Source of the DNA: CAVZTA01 sp963778025
Lineage (GTDB): Bacteria > Chloroflexota > Limnocylindria > Limnocylindrales > CSP1-4
Direction: 5' to 3'
Length of the DNA: 64,000 bases
Assembly: GCA_963778025.1 (NCBI GenBank)
Contig: CAVZTA010000009.1
Coordinates: forward strand, 124,001-188,000
Part shown: positions 54,204 through 63,207 of the stretch, piece by piece
How positions within the stretch are numbered: the first letter of the stretch is position 1
Layout: each line of letters begins with the position of its first letter
Translations under genes and position numbers: made by a program
The notes under the pieces: generated by a model
Seen by the model: the letters and a program-made list of their open reading frames with translations, nothing else
Database searches by the model: none
What the model was told of the DNA's origin: nothing

Positions 54204-54436
54204 GACGTCTTCCCCGGGCCCGATGCCCTCACCGCAAGTGACGTGCGATCTCCCGGACCGCCGCGAAGGAACCGTCGGGGGGTGCGACGGTCCGGGAATT
54301 GACTATCGGGTCCGGGAACGCCATCGACAAGCGTGAAAACCCTCACTCGACGGCGTCGGGCTGGGACCTCCCGCCGGTGAGCCACCGCGCCACCGGCAGG
54401 ACATCGGCGTGCATCGTGGGACCGGTGACTGATCGG

Positions 54437-54736
54437 ATGGCCTCGCCCGACCGGCTCACGGGCGTCGTCGTGGTGGGCGGCTCGGCCGGGGCACTCGAGC
54501 CGCTGATCCAGGTCGTTGGCGGCCTGCCCGTCGACCTCCGCGCCACGGTCTGCGTCGTTCTTCACCTGCCTGCCCAGTGGCGAACGTCGTTCCCCGAGAT
54601 CGTGCGTCGGATCCGGGGCCACGACGTCGCGATGGCCAGGGACGACGAGGTCCTGCGCGCCCGCATCCGGGACGCGCTCCAGCGCGCGGTGCCGGATAGC
54701 GCGGCGACACGCTCGGGCGGGGGCACCGTCACGTAG
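54437..54736 (+). pseudogene. CheB methylesterase remnant (N-terminal part only)
   Basis: 99 residues. VVVVGGSAGALEPLIQVV with GLPVDLRATVCVVLHLPAQW matches the first strands and catalytic-Ser region of the CheB methylesterase domain (normally about 190 residues, GASAGG...). After RTSFPEIVRRIRG the match stops, and the rest (DDEVLRARIRDALQRAVPD) could be a fused C-terminal scrap. The catalytic His and Asp parts are missing, so activity is not expected. No chemotaxis genes are nearby. Start ATG 54437, or GTG 54425. Confidence 0.6.
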
Positions 54737-54778
54737 CTGTCACCCCTCGCCCATCCGCGGGCGCGCGCGGGCCCCGGG

Positions 54779-55216
54779 ATGGCGCGGACGCTGGACGCGA
54801 ACCGTCCCATGGCATCGATCGACCATCCGGATCCCGAGCTCCGCCGCCTCCCGCCTGGCCTTCAGGCTTCGCTGCACGAGCGCCTGTCTCCGGACGAGAA
54901 CGTGTGGTGCACCCTCGACGGTGGACGAGCGGTGCTCGCGGCGACCGACCGGGCCGCCTACCTCCATGACGGACGGGAGGGCCATCCCGATTGGGAGCGG
55001 CTGGAGTGGGTCGCGATCCTCGACGTCACGGTCGCCTCGGGTGAACGGACGGCGATCGTGGTCCGGCGACGTGGCGGCCGACCGGTCCTCTTGACCGCAC
55101 GCCGCGACGCGAAGGAGGCCTTCCTCCAGTGCGCCACGATCCTCAATCTGCTCGCGATCCGGGCGCGTCGCGTCTCGCGCACCGCAAGCGGCTGGCTGCC
55201 CGCCCCTGACGGCTGA
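54779..55216 (+). CDS. Conserved hypothetical protein
   Basis: 145 residues, or 135 from the ATG at 54809. LPPGLQASLHERLSPDENVW, RAVLAATDRAAYLHDGR, LEWVAILDVTVASGERTAIV and KEAFLQCATILNLLAIRAR. The strand pattern (TDRAAYLHDG, WVAILDV, RTAIVVRRR, then a final helix) suggests a PH-like small beta-barrel, but I cannot name the family. It stands 11 bases from a convergent gene. Confidence 0.65.
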   Translation: MARTLDANRPMASIDHPDPELRRLPPGLQASLHERLSPDENVWCTLDGGRAVLAATDRAAYLHDGREGHPDWERLEWVAILDVTVASGERTAIVVRRRGGRPVLLTARRDAKEAFLQCATILNLLAIRARRVSRTASGWLPAPDG

Positions 55217-55226
55217 CGCCTGATCG

Positions 55227-56028
55227 TCAGTCCTTGGGGAGCGCCCGGACGGCGCGCTCGACGTCGGCGCGCGTGACCTCGATCCGTCGCGCGGCCGACC
55301 CCTCTTCGACGAGACGCCAGCCGGGGAGCGCGAGGCGGGGTCCGGGCTCCCGGCCACGATTGGACAGCCATTCCGCGACCGTGCCCACGATCCGTGTGAC
55401 GCGACCACGCTCCGCGGCGTCGGCATCCGTGCCCGACGAGTTCGCGGACGAGCAACGCGAGGCGGCGCAGGACGACCGCCTCGGCCACGGCGGGCTCGTC
55501 GTCGAGGACGTCCCGCTTCACGAGGGCCTCGGCGTCGTCGAGGCCGAGCTCCGTCGCGGCGGCGAGCGACCGCTCGGCGTGGGTCCGGGCCTCCGGCGCC
55601 AGCTTGGCAAGCCACGCCGGCGGCGGGAGGGCCGCTTCCTTGCCTTTGTCCCGGATCGGCGTCCCGCGGACGGCGACGACCTGGTGCCGCGGCGCCCTGA
55701 GCGTCCTTCGTGCGCCCGGCTTCGCCGGCCGCGGCCCCCGCCTTCGCGGCCGCGTCGGCTTCGCCGGCTTGGGCGCCGCCTTCGCCGCCGCGAGCCGGTC
55801 GGCCAACGGCGACGCCCGATCGGGCTCTTGTCGCGCCGCCTCGATCGCCGCCTTGGCGTCCGTGAGGGACGTGAACGGGCCGCGGACCAGCGGCAGCCCC
55901 AGGTCGTCGGTCCGTTCGGCATCGACGACCGTCCAGCGGCCGCCATCGCCCTCGATCGTGAACCGCTCGTCACGCGTCTGCCAGCGTCCGCCACCGAGCC
56001 GCTTGAGCGAGCCCTCGTCCTTCGGCAT
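55227..56028 (-). CDS. Conserved hypothetical protein; one frameshift
   Basis: 266 residues when one G is removed in the run near 55436. N-terminal domain: LKRLGGGRWQTRDERFTIEG, RWTVVDAERTDDLGLPLVRG, FTSLTDAKAAIEAARQEPD. Then a basic Lys/Pro linker (AKPTRPRRRGPRPAKPG), then AWLAKLAPEARTHAERSLAA. After the slip: VTRIVGTVAEWLSNRGREPG and LALPGWRLVEEGSAARRIEV, ending at 55227. Charged and probably cytoplasmic, possibly nucleic-acid associated because of the basic linker. Family not recognised. ATG at 56028. Confidence 0.68.
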
Positions 56029-56081
56029 CGCCGAAGCGTACGTCGGGCGAGGAGCGCGGGGTCACGGGTCTGCGCCCCAGG

Positions 56082-56531
56082 TCAGCCCGGCGGGATCGCG
56101 TCCTCGATCGTCCGTCGCAGATCCATCGCCAGGGTCGCCCGCTCCTGCTCGATCCGTTTCCGGACCATCCCCTCCGCGAACCGGAGCATGCCCGGCAGCA
56201 CCAGCCGGGCACGAAGGCGGAGCTCGGTCGATGCCGGGCCCCGCTCCACGAGATCGACGGCGGCCACCAGATCGACGGGCGCCTTGGTGGTCCGGAAGGC
56301 CAGCCGTTCGGGCGGCCGCAGCTCGGCGACCTCGGCTTCGGCGTCGATGGGGCCTGTCGGCCCGTCCACGGCCAGGCGGATCGCCGATCCCGGCGCGACC
56401 GGCGGCGGCGTGAGGAGCGTGGCCGCACGCACGCCGGGCAGCCAGAGCGGCAGCCGGTCGATCGTCGACACGAGGTCGAAGACGGCGGCGCGCGGGCGGT
56501 CGACGACCAGGGTCTCGAGGAGCTCGATCAT
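56082..56531 (-). CDS. SRPBCC-family protein
   Basis: 149 residues: IELLETLVVDRPRAAVFDLV, IDRLPLWLPGVRAATLLTPP, RPPERLAFRTTKAPVDLVAA and STELRLRARLVLPGMLRFAE, ending with an amphipathic helix MVRKRIEQERATLAMDL. A helix-grip lipid-binding protein, third of its kind in the window. Ligand unknown. ATG start; it lies 53 bases downstream-side of the hypothetical gene at 56028 on the same strand. Confidence 0.85.
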   Translation of the reverse strand: MIELLETLVVDRPRAAVFDLVSTIDRLPLWLPGVRAATLLTPPPVAPGSAIRLAVDGPTGPIDAEAEVAELRPPERLAFRTTKAPVDLVAAVDLVERGPASTELRLRARLVLPGMLRFAEGMVRKRIEQERATLAMDLRRTIEDAIPPG

Positions 56532-56775
56532 CCGCGGAGGATGCCATCTCGAGGCGTCGTCCCGGCGGCGCCGGTCGAGGGAGCCGCCCGACGACATCGC
56601 GGCGGCAGGCCGTCGCAGGCCCCGGATGTCGCAGCGCGCTATCACCGCGCGGCGTGCAACGAGGGTGCGATGCCTCGACTCGTGGCTGGGACTGCCTCCG
56701 CAGCGCACCGGACCCACCATGCCGACACCGCCGACTCCGGCCGGCGGGCGTGATGACCGTTCGAGGACCCGACGG

Positions 56776-57024
56776 ATGATCCCCAGCTCCGACGACACCA
56801 CCCTCCGGCCCGGCGACACGCCGGACCCGACCGGCGTCGGCGGTGATCCTGCCCAGCGCACGTTCCGCCGCCTTCGCATGGGCGGCCTGACGATGAGCGA
56901 GGCCGGCAACCTCACCGCCCACGTCAAGGGCCTGCATGCCGTGCCCGGAGGTTGGAGCGTCGAGGAGATCGAGCGGCTCCTGTTCGTGCGGGAGATGGTC
57001 CGCCAGGGCCGCATGGGTTCCTGA
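56776..57024 (+). CDS. Small conserved protein of unknown function
   Basis: 82 residues. The first 30 are Asp/Pro-rich; the rest is ordered: RTFRRLRMGGLTMSEAGNLT, HVKGLHAVPGGWSVEEIERL and LFVREMVRQGRMGS. The GLTMSEAGNLTA and WSVEEIERLLFVR parts look like two short helices of a DNA- or RNA-binding unit, but I know no family. GAGG lies nine bases before the ATG. It is 54 bases upstream of the molybdoenzyme gene. Confidence 0.65.
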   Translation: MIPSSDDTTLRPGDTPDPTGVGGDPAQRTFRRLRMGGLTMSEAGNLTAHVKGLHAVPGGWSVEEIERLLFVREMVRQGRMGS

Positions 57025-57078
57025 GGCCGCCTGGCCTCCTGATCGCCGTGGCCCCCGCCCGGGGCATGAGGAGGACCG

Positions 57079-59485
57079 ATGGGACCGCGACCGCACCCCA
57101 GCGCGGATTCCGTGCCCGCGGGGGGACGCGCGACACGCGACGCGATCCGTGACGTGTGGGGCCCGCGGACGCCCCACTCGGGCTCACCGTCGACATCCTG
57201 GCCCGCGCGCGAGGACCTGCGCGTCCTCGACGAGCCCGACCACTGGGTCCACTCGGTGTGCGTGCTGTGCTCGACCGGCTGCGGCCTGGACATCGGCGTC
57301 CGTGATGGACGGATGGTGGGCGTCCGGGGCCGGGTCGCGGACCGGGTGAACAAGGGACGCCTGGGACCCAAGGGGCTGCACGGCTGGGAGGCGAACGCGT
57401 CCGCCGACCGACTGACGCACCCGCTGATCCGGCGCGGCGGCGAGCTCGTCGAGGCGAGCTGGGACGAGGCGATGGACCTCATCGTCGAACGCTCGCGTGA
57501 CGGCCAGGGAGCGCTACGGTGCGGGCGGGATCGGCTTCTACGACAGCGGCCAGCTGATGCTCGAGGAGTACTACACGCTCACGGTCGTCGCCGACGCGGG
57601 CATCGGCACGTCGCACGTCGACGGCAACACCCGGTTGTGCACGGCCACGGCGGCGTCCGCGCTGATGGAGTCGTTCGGGACGGACGGCGCCCCCGGCTCG
57701 TACACGGACTTCGACGTCACCGATGCGCTGTTCATGGTCGGCCACAACATGGCCGCGACCCAGACGGTGCTCTGGGCGCGCGTCCTCGACCGTCTCGAGG
57801 GCCCGAACCGCCCGAAGCTCGTGGTCGTCGACCCGCGCGCGACGGTCGCCGCCCGCCGCGCGGATGTGCACCTCCGTCCTCGGCCCGGGACGAACCTCCC
57901 GATGCTCAACGGCCTGCTGCGGATCCTGCTGACGCGTGGCTGGATCGACAGCGCCTTCATCGAGGCCCACACGACCGGCATCGAGGAGCTGGTCCGGACG
58001 ACCGAACCATGGACGCCGCAGCAGGTCGAACGGGTCGCCCGGATCCCGGCCGCGGACCTGGAGGCTGCCGCCGAGATCCTCGGCACGTCACCGACGCTGG
58101 TGTCGACGTGCCTCCAGGGCGTCTATCAGTCACTCCAGGCCACGGCGTCGGCGGTCCAGGTGAACAACCTGCACCTCATCCGCGGCCTCATCGGCAAGCC
58201 CGGCTGCACCGTGTTCCAGATGAACGGACAGCCCTCCGCCCAGAACACGCGCGAATGCGGCGCGAACGGCGAGTTCGTGGCCTTCCGCAACTGGAACAAC
58301 CCCGACCATGTCGCCGAGACGGCGCGCGTCTGGAACGTCGAGCCGTCGACGCTCCCGACGTGGACCCCGCCGACCGATGCGATGCGCATCTGGCGCTACT
58401 GCGAGACGGGCGCCATCCGGTTCCTCTGGATCATGGCCACGAACCCCGCGGTCTCCTTGCCCGAGCTCGGCCGCATCCACCGGATCCTCGAGGCGGACGA
58501 GCCCTTCGTCGTCGTCAGTGACGCCTGGCTCACGGAGACCGCCCGCCGTGCCGACGTGGTGCTGCCGACCGCGATCTGGGGCGAGAAGACGGGCTGCATC
58601 ACGAATGCCGACCGGACGGTCCATCTCGGCCTCAAGGCGATCGAGCCGCCGGGGGAGGCACGGTCGGATCTCGACATCCTGCTCGACTATGCGCGTCGCA
58701 TGGACTTCCGCGACAAGGACGGGGCGCCCCTGGTCAAGTGGCACGACCCCGAGTCCGCGTTCGAGGCGTGGAAGGCGTGCTCGAAGGGCCGGCCGTGCGA
58801 CTACAGCGGGATGTCGTACCCGCTGCTGCTCGAGCACTCGAGCCTCCAGTGGCCCGTCAACGAGCAGTACCCGTCGGGCCGCGAGCGCCTGTACGAGGAC
58901 GGCGTGTTCAACACGTCGTTCGAGCAGTGCGAGGTGTTCGGCCACGACCTGCTCACCGGGGCGGCGTACGAGCCCAACGAGTACGCCGCGATGGACCCCA
59001 GGGGCCGCGCGTGGATCAAGGGCGCCGAGCACGTCCCACCGCCCGAGGAGCCCGACGACGCGTATCCGTTCCTGCTGACGACGGGTCGCGTGACGCACCA
59101 CTTCCACACGCGCACGAAGACCGGCCGGGCGCCGGCCCTCCAGGCGGCCGCACCCGAACCGTTCGTCGAGCTCGCCGAGGCCGACGCGCGTGACCTGGGC
59201 GTCGCGGACGGCGAGGTCGTCGAGGTCGTCTCCCGGCGCGGTCGGATCCGCGTCCCCGCTCGCGTGTCGGGGATCGAGCCGGGCGTCGTGTTCGTCCCGT
59301 TCCACTACGGCGACTGGGATGCGCCCGATCGCGACGGCGCCGCGAACGACCTGACCCTCACGGGCTGGGACCCGGTCAGCAAGCAGCCGCACTTCAAGTA
59401 CGCCGCGGTCCGGATCGAGCGGACGGCGGCCGCCCGCGCGCCGGCGGCGGCACAGCGGACGGGCACCCCGGAGCCCGTCGCATGA
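57079..59485 (+). CDS. Molybdopterin oxidoreductase, assimilatory nitrate reductase-like; one frameshift
   Basis: 801 residues when one base is removed near 57500. N-terminal cluster motif CVLCSTGCGLDIGV gives CxxCxxxC; the usual fourth cysteine (LCxKG) is Gly here, in VNKGRLGPKGLHGW. The molybdenum-ligand Cys region NTRLCTATAASALMESFGTD matches the Nas/Nap group (RLCMSS). Other landmarks: DALFMVGHNMAATQTVLWAR, QMNGQPSAQNTRECGANGEF, DVVLPTAIWGEKTGCITNAD and a C-terminal barrel with LLTTGRVTHHFHTRTKTG. No Tat signal, so cytoplasmic. AGGAGG precedes the ATG. Shares four bases with the HPP gene. Formate dehydrogenase-like activity is an alternative. Confidence 0.86.
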
Positions 59486-60642
59486 GCACGCTCGCACGGA
59501 CGCGGCCGTCACCCAGGACCGCGTCGCGGCCCTCGCCGAAGCCGGCGCTCACGGGGATCCACGCGCCGGTCGCGCGGGTGCTCGGGAATGTCCGGGGCGC
59601 CGAGGAGCAGCTGCGCGACGCCCTCGTGCTCATCAGCGAGCGCCATGAGCGCGACTACGACATCAGCGGGACGTCCGGCCTCCTCGCCGGTTGGTCGTCG
59701 CTCCATCTGGAGTGGCTGGAACCGCTGCTGGAGCGGTACGGCCGCGTGCCCAGCGAACGCGCCGAGCAGCTGCGGAGCGCGCTGTTCGCGGGGACGCGCA
59801 TCGGCGGGATGGGTGCGCTGGACGACCTGCGGGACGTCTCGATCCTCGCGGAGGAGTGCGAGACGTCGTGGACGATCCTGTTCCAGGGCGGCAAGGAGCT
59901 CCACGATGAGGAGCTCCTGCGCGTGGCCAGCGACGCCCGCGAGCACGCCAAGCGCACGCTCCGCTGGCTGCGCACGGCCATCGACCACGTCGCCCCCGAG
60001 ACGCTGGCGGTCGCCGTCGATGCGCCGCGCGAGGCGGCGGCGTCGCTGCCCAAGGCCCCGGATCGGGTCTCGAACATCCCCGACTGGGTGTGGGGGCCGC
60101 TCGCCGGCGCGGCGACGCTCGCCGTGGCCGCGGTGTCGTCGCTGCTGGCCGGCACGTCGCTCCTCTTCCCGAGCCTCGGACCGACGGCGGCGCTCGTCGC
60201 GACCCAGCCGGCCGCCCCTGCCTCACGCCTGTGGAACGTCCTCGTCGGGCACCTCGGCGGGATCGTCGCCGGCTTCGTCTCCCTCGCCGTGTTCGGCGCG
60301 TTGCAGGCACCCACGCTGTTCCGCGAGCAGGTGCTGGACCCGGGGCGTGCCTGGGCGTCGGTGCTGGCGGTCGGCCTGACGATCCTGGCCGGGATCCTGC
60401 TGCGCGCGTCCCACCCGCCCGCCGCGGCGACGACCCTGCTGGTGACCCTGGGTGCGATCCAGCGCACGGACCAGGTCGCGGCGCTCGCGATGGGCGTGGT
60501 CCTCGTCGGCGTCGTCGGAGAGCTGATCCGGCGCGTCCGGATGGAACGGCTCGCGCCGGCGCAGCGGCATGCGCCTGCGGACGGCGCGATGGCCCGCTGG
60601 CTGGGTCAGGGCCGCGGCTCCGTGGAGCATCCGCCCGGCTAG
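59482..60642 (+). CDS. HPP-domain membrane protein with an N-terminal helical domain
   Basis: 386 residues. Residues about 200-360 form an HPP domain with four to five helices: LAGTSLLFPSLGPTAALVAT, LVGHLGGIVAGFVSLAVFGA, and the namesake His-Pro-Pro in RASHPPAAATTLLVTLG. Some HPP proteins of cyanobacteria and chloroplasts transport nitrite, which fits the coupled nitrate-reductase-like gene. The first 160 residues are all-helical and soluble (EEQLRDALVLISERHERDYD, ISGTSGLLAGWSSLHLEWLE) and recall a four-helix or ferritin-like bundle. ATGA overlap with the upstream gene. Confidence 0.85.
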   Translation: MSTLARTRPSPRTASRPSPKPALTGIHAPVARVLGNVRGAEEQLRDALVLISERHERDYDISGTSGLLAGWSSLHLEWLEPLLERYGRVPSERAEQLRSALFAGTRIGGMGALDDLRDVSILAEECETSWTILFQGGKELHDEELLRVASDAREHAKRTLRWLRTAIDHVAPETLAVAVDAPREAAASLPKAPDRVSNIPDWVWGPLAGAATLAVAAVSSLLAGTSLLFPSLGPTAALVATQPAAPASRLWNVLVGHLGGIVAGFVSLAVFGALQAPTLFREQVLDPGRAWASVLAVGLTILAGILLRASHPPAAATTLLVTLGAIQRTDQVAALAMGVVLVGVVGELIRRVRMERLAPAQRHAPADGAMARWLGQGRGSVEHPPG

Positions 60643-60694
60643 CGCGCGATCGACGCCGCGCCATCCCGACCCCCGGCACCCATCGGAGGAACCT

Positions 60695-61072
60695 GTGCGA
60701 TCCAGGAAGCGCCACCTCCTGCACGACTACGCCTGTCGATCGTCGCTGACCGTCGTCTTCCTGGTGACGCTCCTCGGCGGCACGGTGAGCGGCTGGTTCG
60801 AGTACGCGAGCGACCAGGCGGCACACGGCCAGCCGGCCACCGTGATCGGCGAGGACGGCTATCTGCCGGTCATCTCCGAGCAGGTGTTCCAGAACTGGCA
60901 GTCCGAGTTCCTGGCCCTCGCGACGCTCATCGCCCTCGGCTCGGTCCTCGTCCATCGCGGGAGCCCTGAGTCGAAGGACACGCAGGTGGCGCTCGAGCAG
61001 CGGGTCGCCGACCTCAGCGAGCGCATCGACCGGCTCGTGGACGCGCGGACGAGTGCGGAGACGCGACGATGA
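60695..61072 (+). CDS. DUF6766-like small membrane protein (first of a tandem pair)
   Basis: 125 residues. Two hydrophobic helices, SSLTVVFLVTLLGGTVSGWF and FLALATLIALGSVLVHRGSP, flank a loop with FEYASDQAAHGQPATVIGED; QVFQNWQSEFLAL is the conserved core, and a charged coiled tail follows. GTG at 60695 with GGAGGAA six bases upstream. Paralogue of the next gene, which overlaps by ATGA. Function unknown. Confidence 0.82.
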   Translation: MRSRKRHLLHDYACRSSLTVVFLVTLLGGTVSGWFEYASDQAAHGQPATVIGEDGYLPVISEQVFQNWQSEFLALATLIALGSVLVHRGSPESKDTQVALEQRVADLSERIDRLVDARTSAETRR

Positions 61073-61437
61073 AGCGGCTCTGGCGCGATTACGGCCTGAG
61101 CATCACGCTCGGGCTCCTGTTCCTGGTCTCGTTCGTGGGCCACACCGTCTCGGGGTACTACGAGTACGCCGCCGATCAGCGGGAGCACGGGTCCGAACCC
61201 ACGATCCTCGGCGACGACGGGTACGGCTGGGTGTGGGCGGAATGGACGCTCCAGAACTGGCAGTCGGAGTTCCTGGAGCTCACCACGTTCGTGGTCCTCT
61301 CGAGCTTCCTCATCCACAAGGGCAGCCCGGAGTCCCGGGACGGCGACGACGCGATGCAGGCGACGCTCGAGCGGATCGAGAAGCGTCTCGACGAGCTGGA
61401 GCAGCCCGACGGGCCGAAGGACAAGCAGGCAGCCTGA
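61069..61437 (+). CDS. DUF6766-like small membrane protein (second of the pair)
   Basis: 122 residues with the same plan: LSITLGLLFLVSFVGHTVSG, YYEYAADQREHGSEPTILGD, WTLQNWQSEFLELTTFVVLS and a tail MQATLERIEKRLDELEQPD that should form a short coiled coil. The shared Y/F-EYA-DQ and LQNWQSEFL motifs show duplication. The pair may form a heteromeric membrane complex. Starts inside the stop of its neighbour. Confidence 0.82.
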   Translation: MKRLWRDYGLSITLGLLFLVSFVGHTVSGYYEYAADQREHGSEPTILGDDGYGWVWAEWTLQNWQSEFLELTTFVVLSSFLIHKGSPESRDGDDAMQATLERIEKRLDELEQPDGPKDKQAA

Positions 61438-61481
61438 CCGGCGCGGGCACTCGGCCGGTCCGCGTCAGCCGCTGGTGGCCG

Positions 61482-61616
61482 TCAGCGAGCCACCAGCATG
61501 ATCGATCCGACGGCGAGCGTGAGCAGCATCACCGCCCAGGCCAGCCGGGCCTCGAGGCCGCGCTCCTCGAGCGCCTGATCGTCCCTGTCGTCCCCGGTCG
61601 TCCATCGGTCATCCAT
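61482..61616 (-). CDS. Very small single-pass membrane protein
   Basis: 44 residues: MDDRWTTGDDRDDQALEER, then a helix LAWAVMLLTLAVGSIMLVAR at the end. The acidic start and one C-terminal helix resemble the MTDD-type proteins at 30961 and 40786. Ribosome site weak. Frame choice is supported by the clean amphipathic/hydrophobic split and the lack of any other gene in the space; it is still a short open frame. Confidence 0.5.
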   Translation of the reverse strand: MDDRWTTGDDRDDQALEERGLEARLAWAVMLLTLAVGSIMLVAR

Positions 61617-61726
61617 CGGCCGATGGTGGCCCACGCTGCGTCACGGCCGCGCCGGGTCGGTCGCGGCGCCACCTTGCAGGGAGCCGCCGTCCCGGGGCGC
61701 TGCCTCGACGGGCGGCGAGCGCGCTC

Positions 61727-62098
61727 CTAGCGCGCGGCGAGGAGCATCGCGACGATCGTGTCCTCGGGCAGCGCCGTCCGCCGGCCGACGAGCCGCGCGA
61801 TGCGCCGGACGTCGCCGCGGGTCCGTGCGAGCGCCTTCGGGTCGAGGCCCGGCCAGAGGGATCGGGCACGCGCGAACAGCGCCTCGATCGACGGATGACG
61901 CACCGCCGGCGACGGCCGTACGGCGTCCCGCGGCCCATGACGAAGGATCCGCGCGATGTCGCGCGGCTGACGCGCGAGCCGCATGGCCCCGGCGTGGGGC
62001 ACCACGATGCGGAGGGATGTCGGGTGGTGTGTCGCGTGCGAGGGCGCGGCCTCGGCCTCCGGGCGGACGATGTCGGCCGATCGGCGGAGGGCGTCCAT
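61727..62098 (-). CDS. Hypothetical protein
   Basis: 123 residues: MDALRRSADIVRPEAEA, SLRIVVPHAGAMRLARQPRD, RHPSIEALFARARSLWPGLD and ALARTRGDVRRIARLVGRR. Helical and basic, no known motif. ATG at 62098 is nine bases after the stop of the gene upstream (62107), which argues for a real two-gene unit. Confidence 0.5.
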   Translation of the reverse strand: MDALRRSADIVRPEAEAAPSHATHHPTSLRIVVPHAGAMRLARQPRDIARILRHGPRDAVRPSPAVRHPSIEALFARARSLWPGLDPKALARTRGDVRRIARLVGRRTALPEDTIVAMLLAAR

Positions 62099-62106
62099 GG
62101 GCACGC

Positions 62107-62322
62107 TCAGGAGATCCCCGCCAGGACACGCTCCGCGGGTTCCGTCTCCCGGAGCAGCGAACGGGGCCACTCGGTCCGATGGAGGAGCACGAGGCGGCGT
62201 TCCAGGCGCCGGACGCGCGCATCGATCGCCCAGTCGTGACTGTCGGGATCGCTCTCGTCGCGCAGCTCGATCGCGGTGACCAGCTCGTCAAGGAGGGTCG
62301 CGAGATCGTCGGTCAGGTCCAT
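62107..62322 (-). CDS. Small hypothetical protein
   Basis: 71 residues: MDLTDDLATLLDELVTAIEL, RDESDPDSHDWAIDARVRRL and ERRLVLLHRTEWPRSLLRE. All-helical and charged, probably a two-helix hairpin. GGAGGG lies eight bases before the ATG. Function unknown. Its start region is AT-richer than the surroundings (ATTACAGACGCATCACAAC near 62420), which may hold the promoter. Confidence 0.6.
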   Translation of the reverse strand: MDLTDDLATLLDELVTAIELRDESDPDSHDWAIDARVRRLERRLVLLHRTEWPRSLLRETEPAERVLAGIS

Positions 62323-62617
62323 CGGCAAACCCTCCACGCGGGGGCGCGGCGTGGGGGTCCTTCCTCTTACCGTTTCGAAGTCGCACCCCGGCCGGGCCAT
62401 AACCCTAGCCCCCTGCGCATTACAGACGCATCACAACACGGGGTGATGTGCGTTCGCCGTCCGGTTGGCGCCGGCCGCTGGAGGACCGGCTGACCGATGC
62501 GCCTGGCCGGGGCGGCATCGCCGCGACATCGCGATGCGCGGCTGGGAGGCGCGCGTGCAATGCGTCGCCCGCGACGCTGTCCCTGGACCCGAGCGCCACT
62601 CCCCAGGAGGACCCGTC

Positions 62618-63076
62618 ATGGGTGACACCCGGTTCGCCGCCTCGGATCTCGCCGAGGTCGCGACGATGCTCCGCGACATCGACATCTGCATGCTCGTCAC
62701 GCGGGCCGAAGGCCGGCTGCGCGGCCGGCCGATGTCCAACAACGGCGCCGTCGAGTACGACGGTGACAGCTGGTTCTTCACGCTCCGCGACACACCCAAG
62801 GTCCGGGAGCTCACGGCCGATGACCGCATCGAGCTCGCGTACGTCGCGACGGCGTCGGGCCAGTGGATCTCGATCGAAGGCCGCGCCAGCATCGAGGACG
62901 ACGCCGAGCGCAAGCGCGCGCTCTGGATGGACGACCTGGCACGCTGGTTCCCGGACGGTCCCGACGATCCCGAGGTCGTCCTCATCAAGGCGAGCGCGGA
63001 CCGGATCCATGCCTGGACCGGCGACGGCGAGGTGGTGCTGGAGCCGGGCCAGCCGCTGATGCGCGTCCCGGCCTGA
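62618..63076 (+). CDS. Split-barrel flavin-binding protein, general stress protein 26 type
   Basis: 152 residues: ATMLRDIDICMLVTRAEGRL, RGRPMSNNGAVEYDGDSWFF, TLRDTPKVRELTADDRIELA and WISIEGRASIEDDAERKRAL. This is the pyridoxamine-oxidase-like fold of the GSP26 group, with the GRPMS flavin-phosphate loop. Redox partner unknown. ATG with AGGAGG seven bases upstream and a hairpin terminator downstream. Confidence 0.9.
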   Translation: MGDTRFAASDLAEVATMLRDIDICMLVTRAEGRLRGRPMSNNGAVEYDGDSWFFTLRDTPKVRELTADDRIELAYVATASGQWISIEGRASIEDDAERKRALWMDDLARWFPDGPDDPEVVLIKASADRIHAWTGDGEVVLEPGQPLMRVPA

Positions 63077-63083
63077 CGCGCAA

Positions 63084-63114
63084 GGGCTCCGGCGTCCTGC
63101 GGATGCCGGAGCCC
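63084..63114 (+). terminator. Terminator hairpin after the split-barrel gene
   Basis: GGGCTCCGGC and GCCGGAGCCC pair perfectly over ten bases with an 11-base loop, seven bases after the stop. Confidence 0.6.
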
Positions 63115-63207
63115 GATCCATGTCGCGACCCGCCGCCGGGTCACGCCCCGCGGAGGGCCTCCCGAGCCGCTCGCCGGATCGCGAGCAGATCGAGGGTCAT
63201 CGCCGGT

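Noticed and set aside
58130..59512. A 460-codon open frame on the minus strand opposite the molybdoenzyme gene
   Set aside because: Shadow of a confidently read gene; composition typical of antisense frames.
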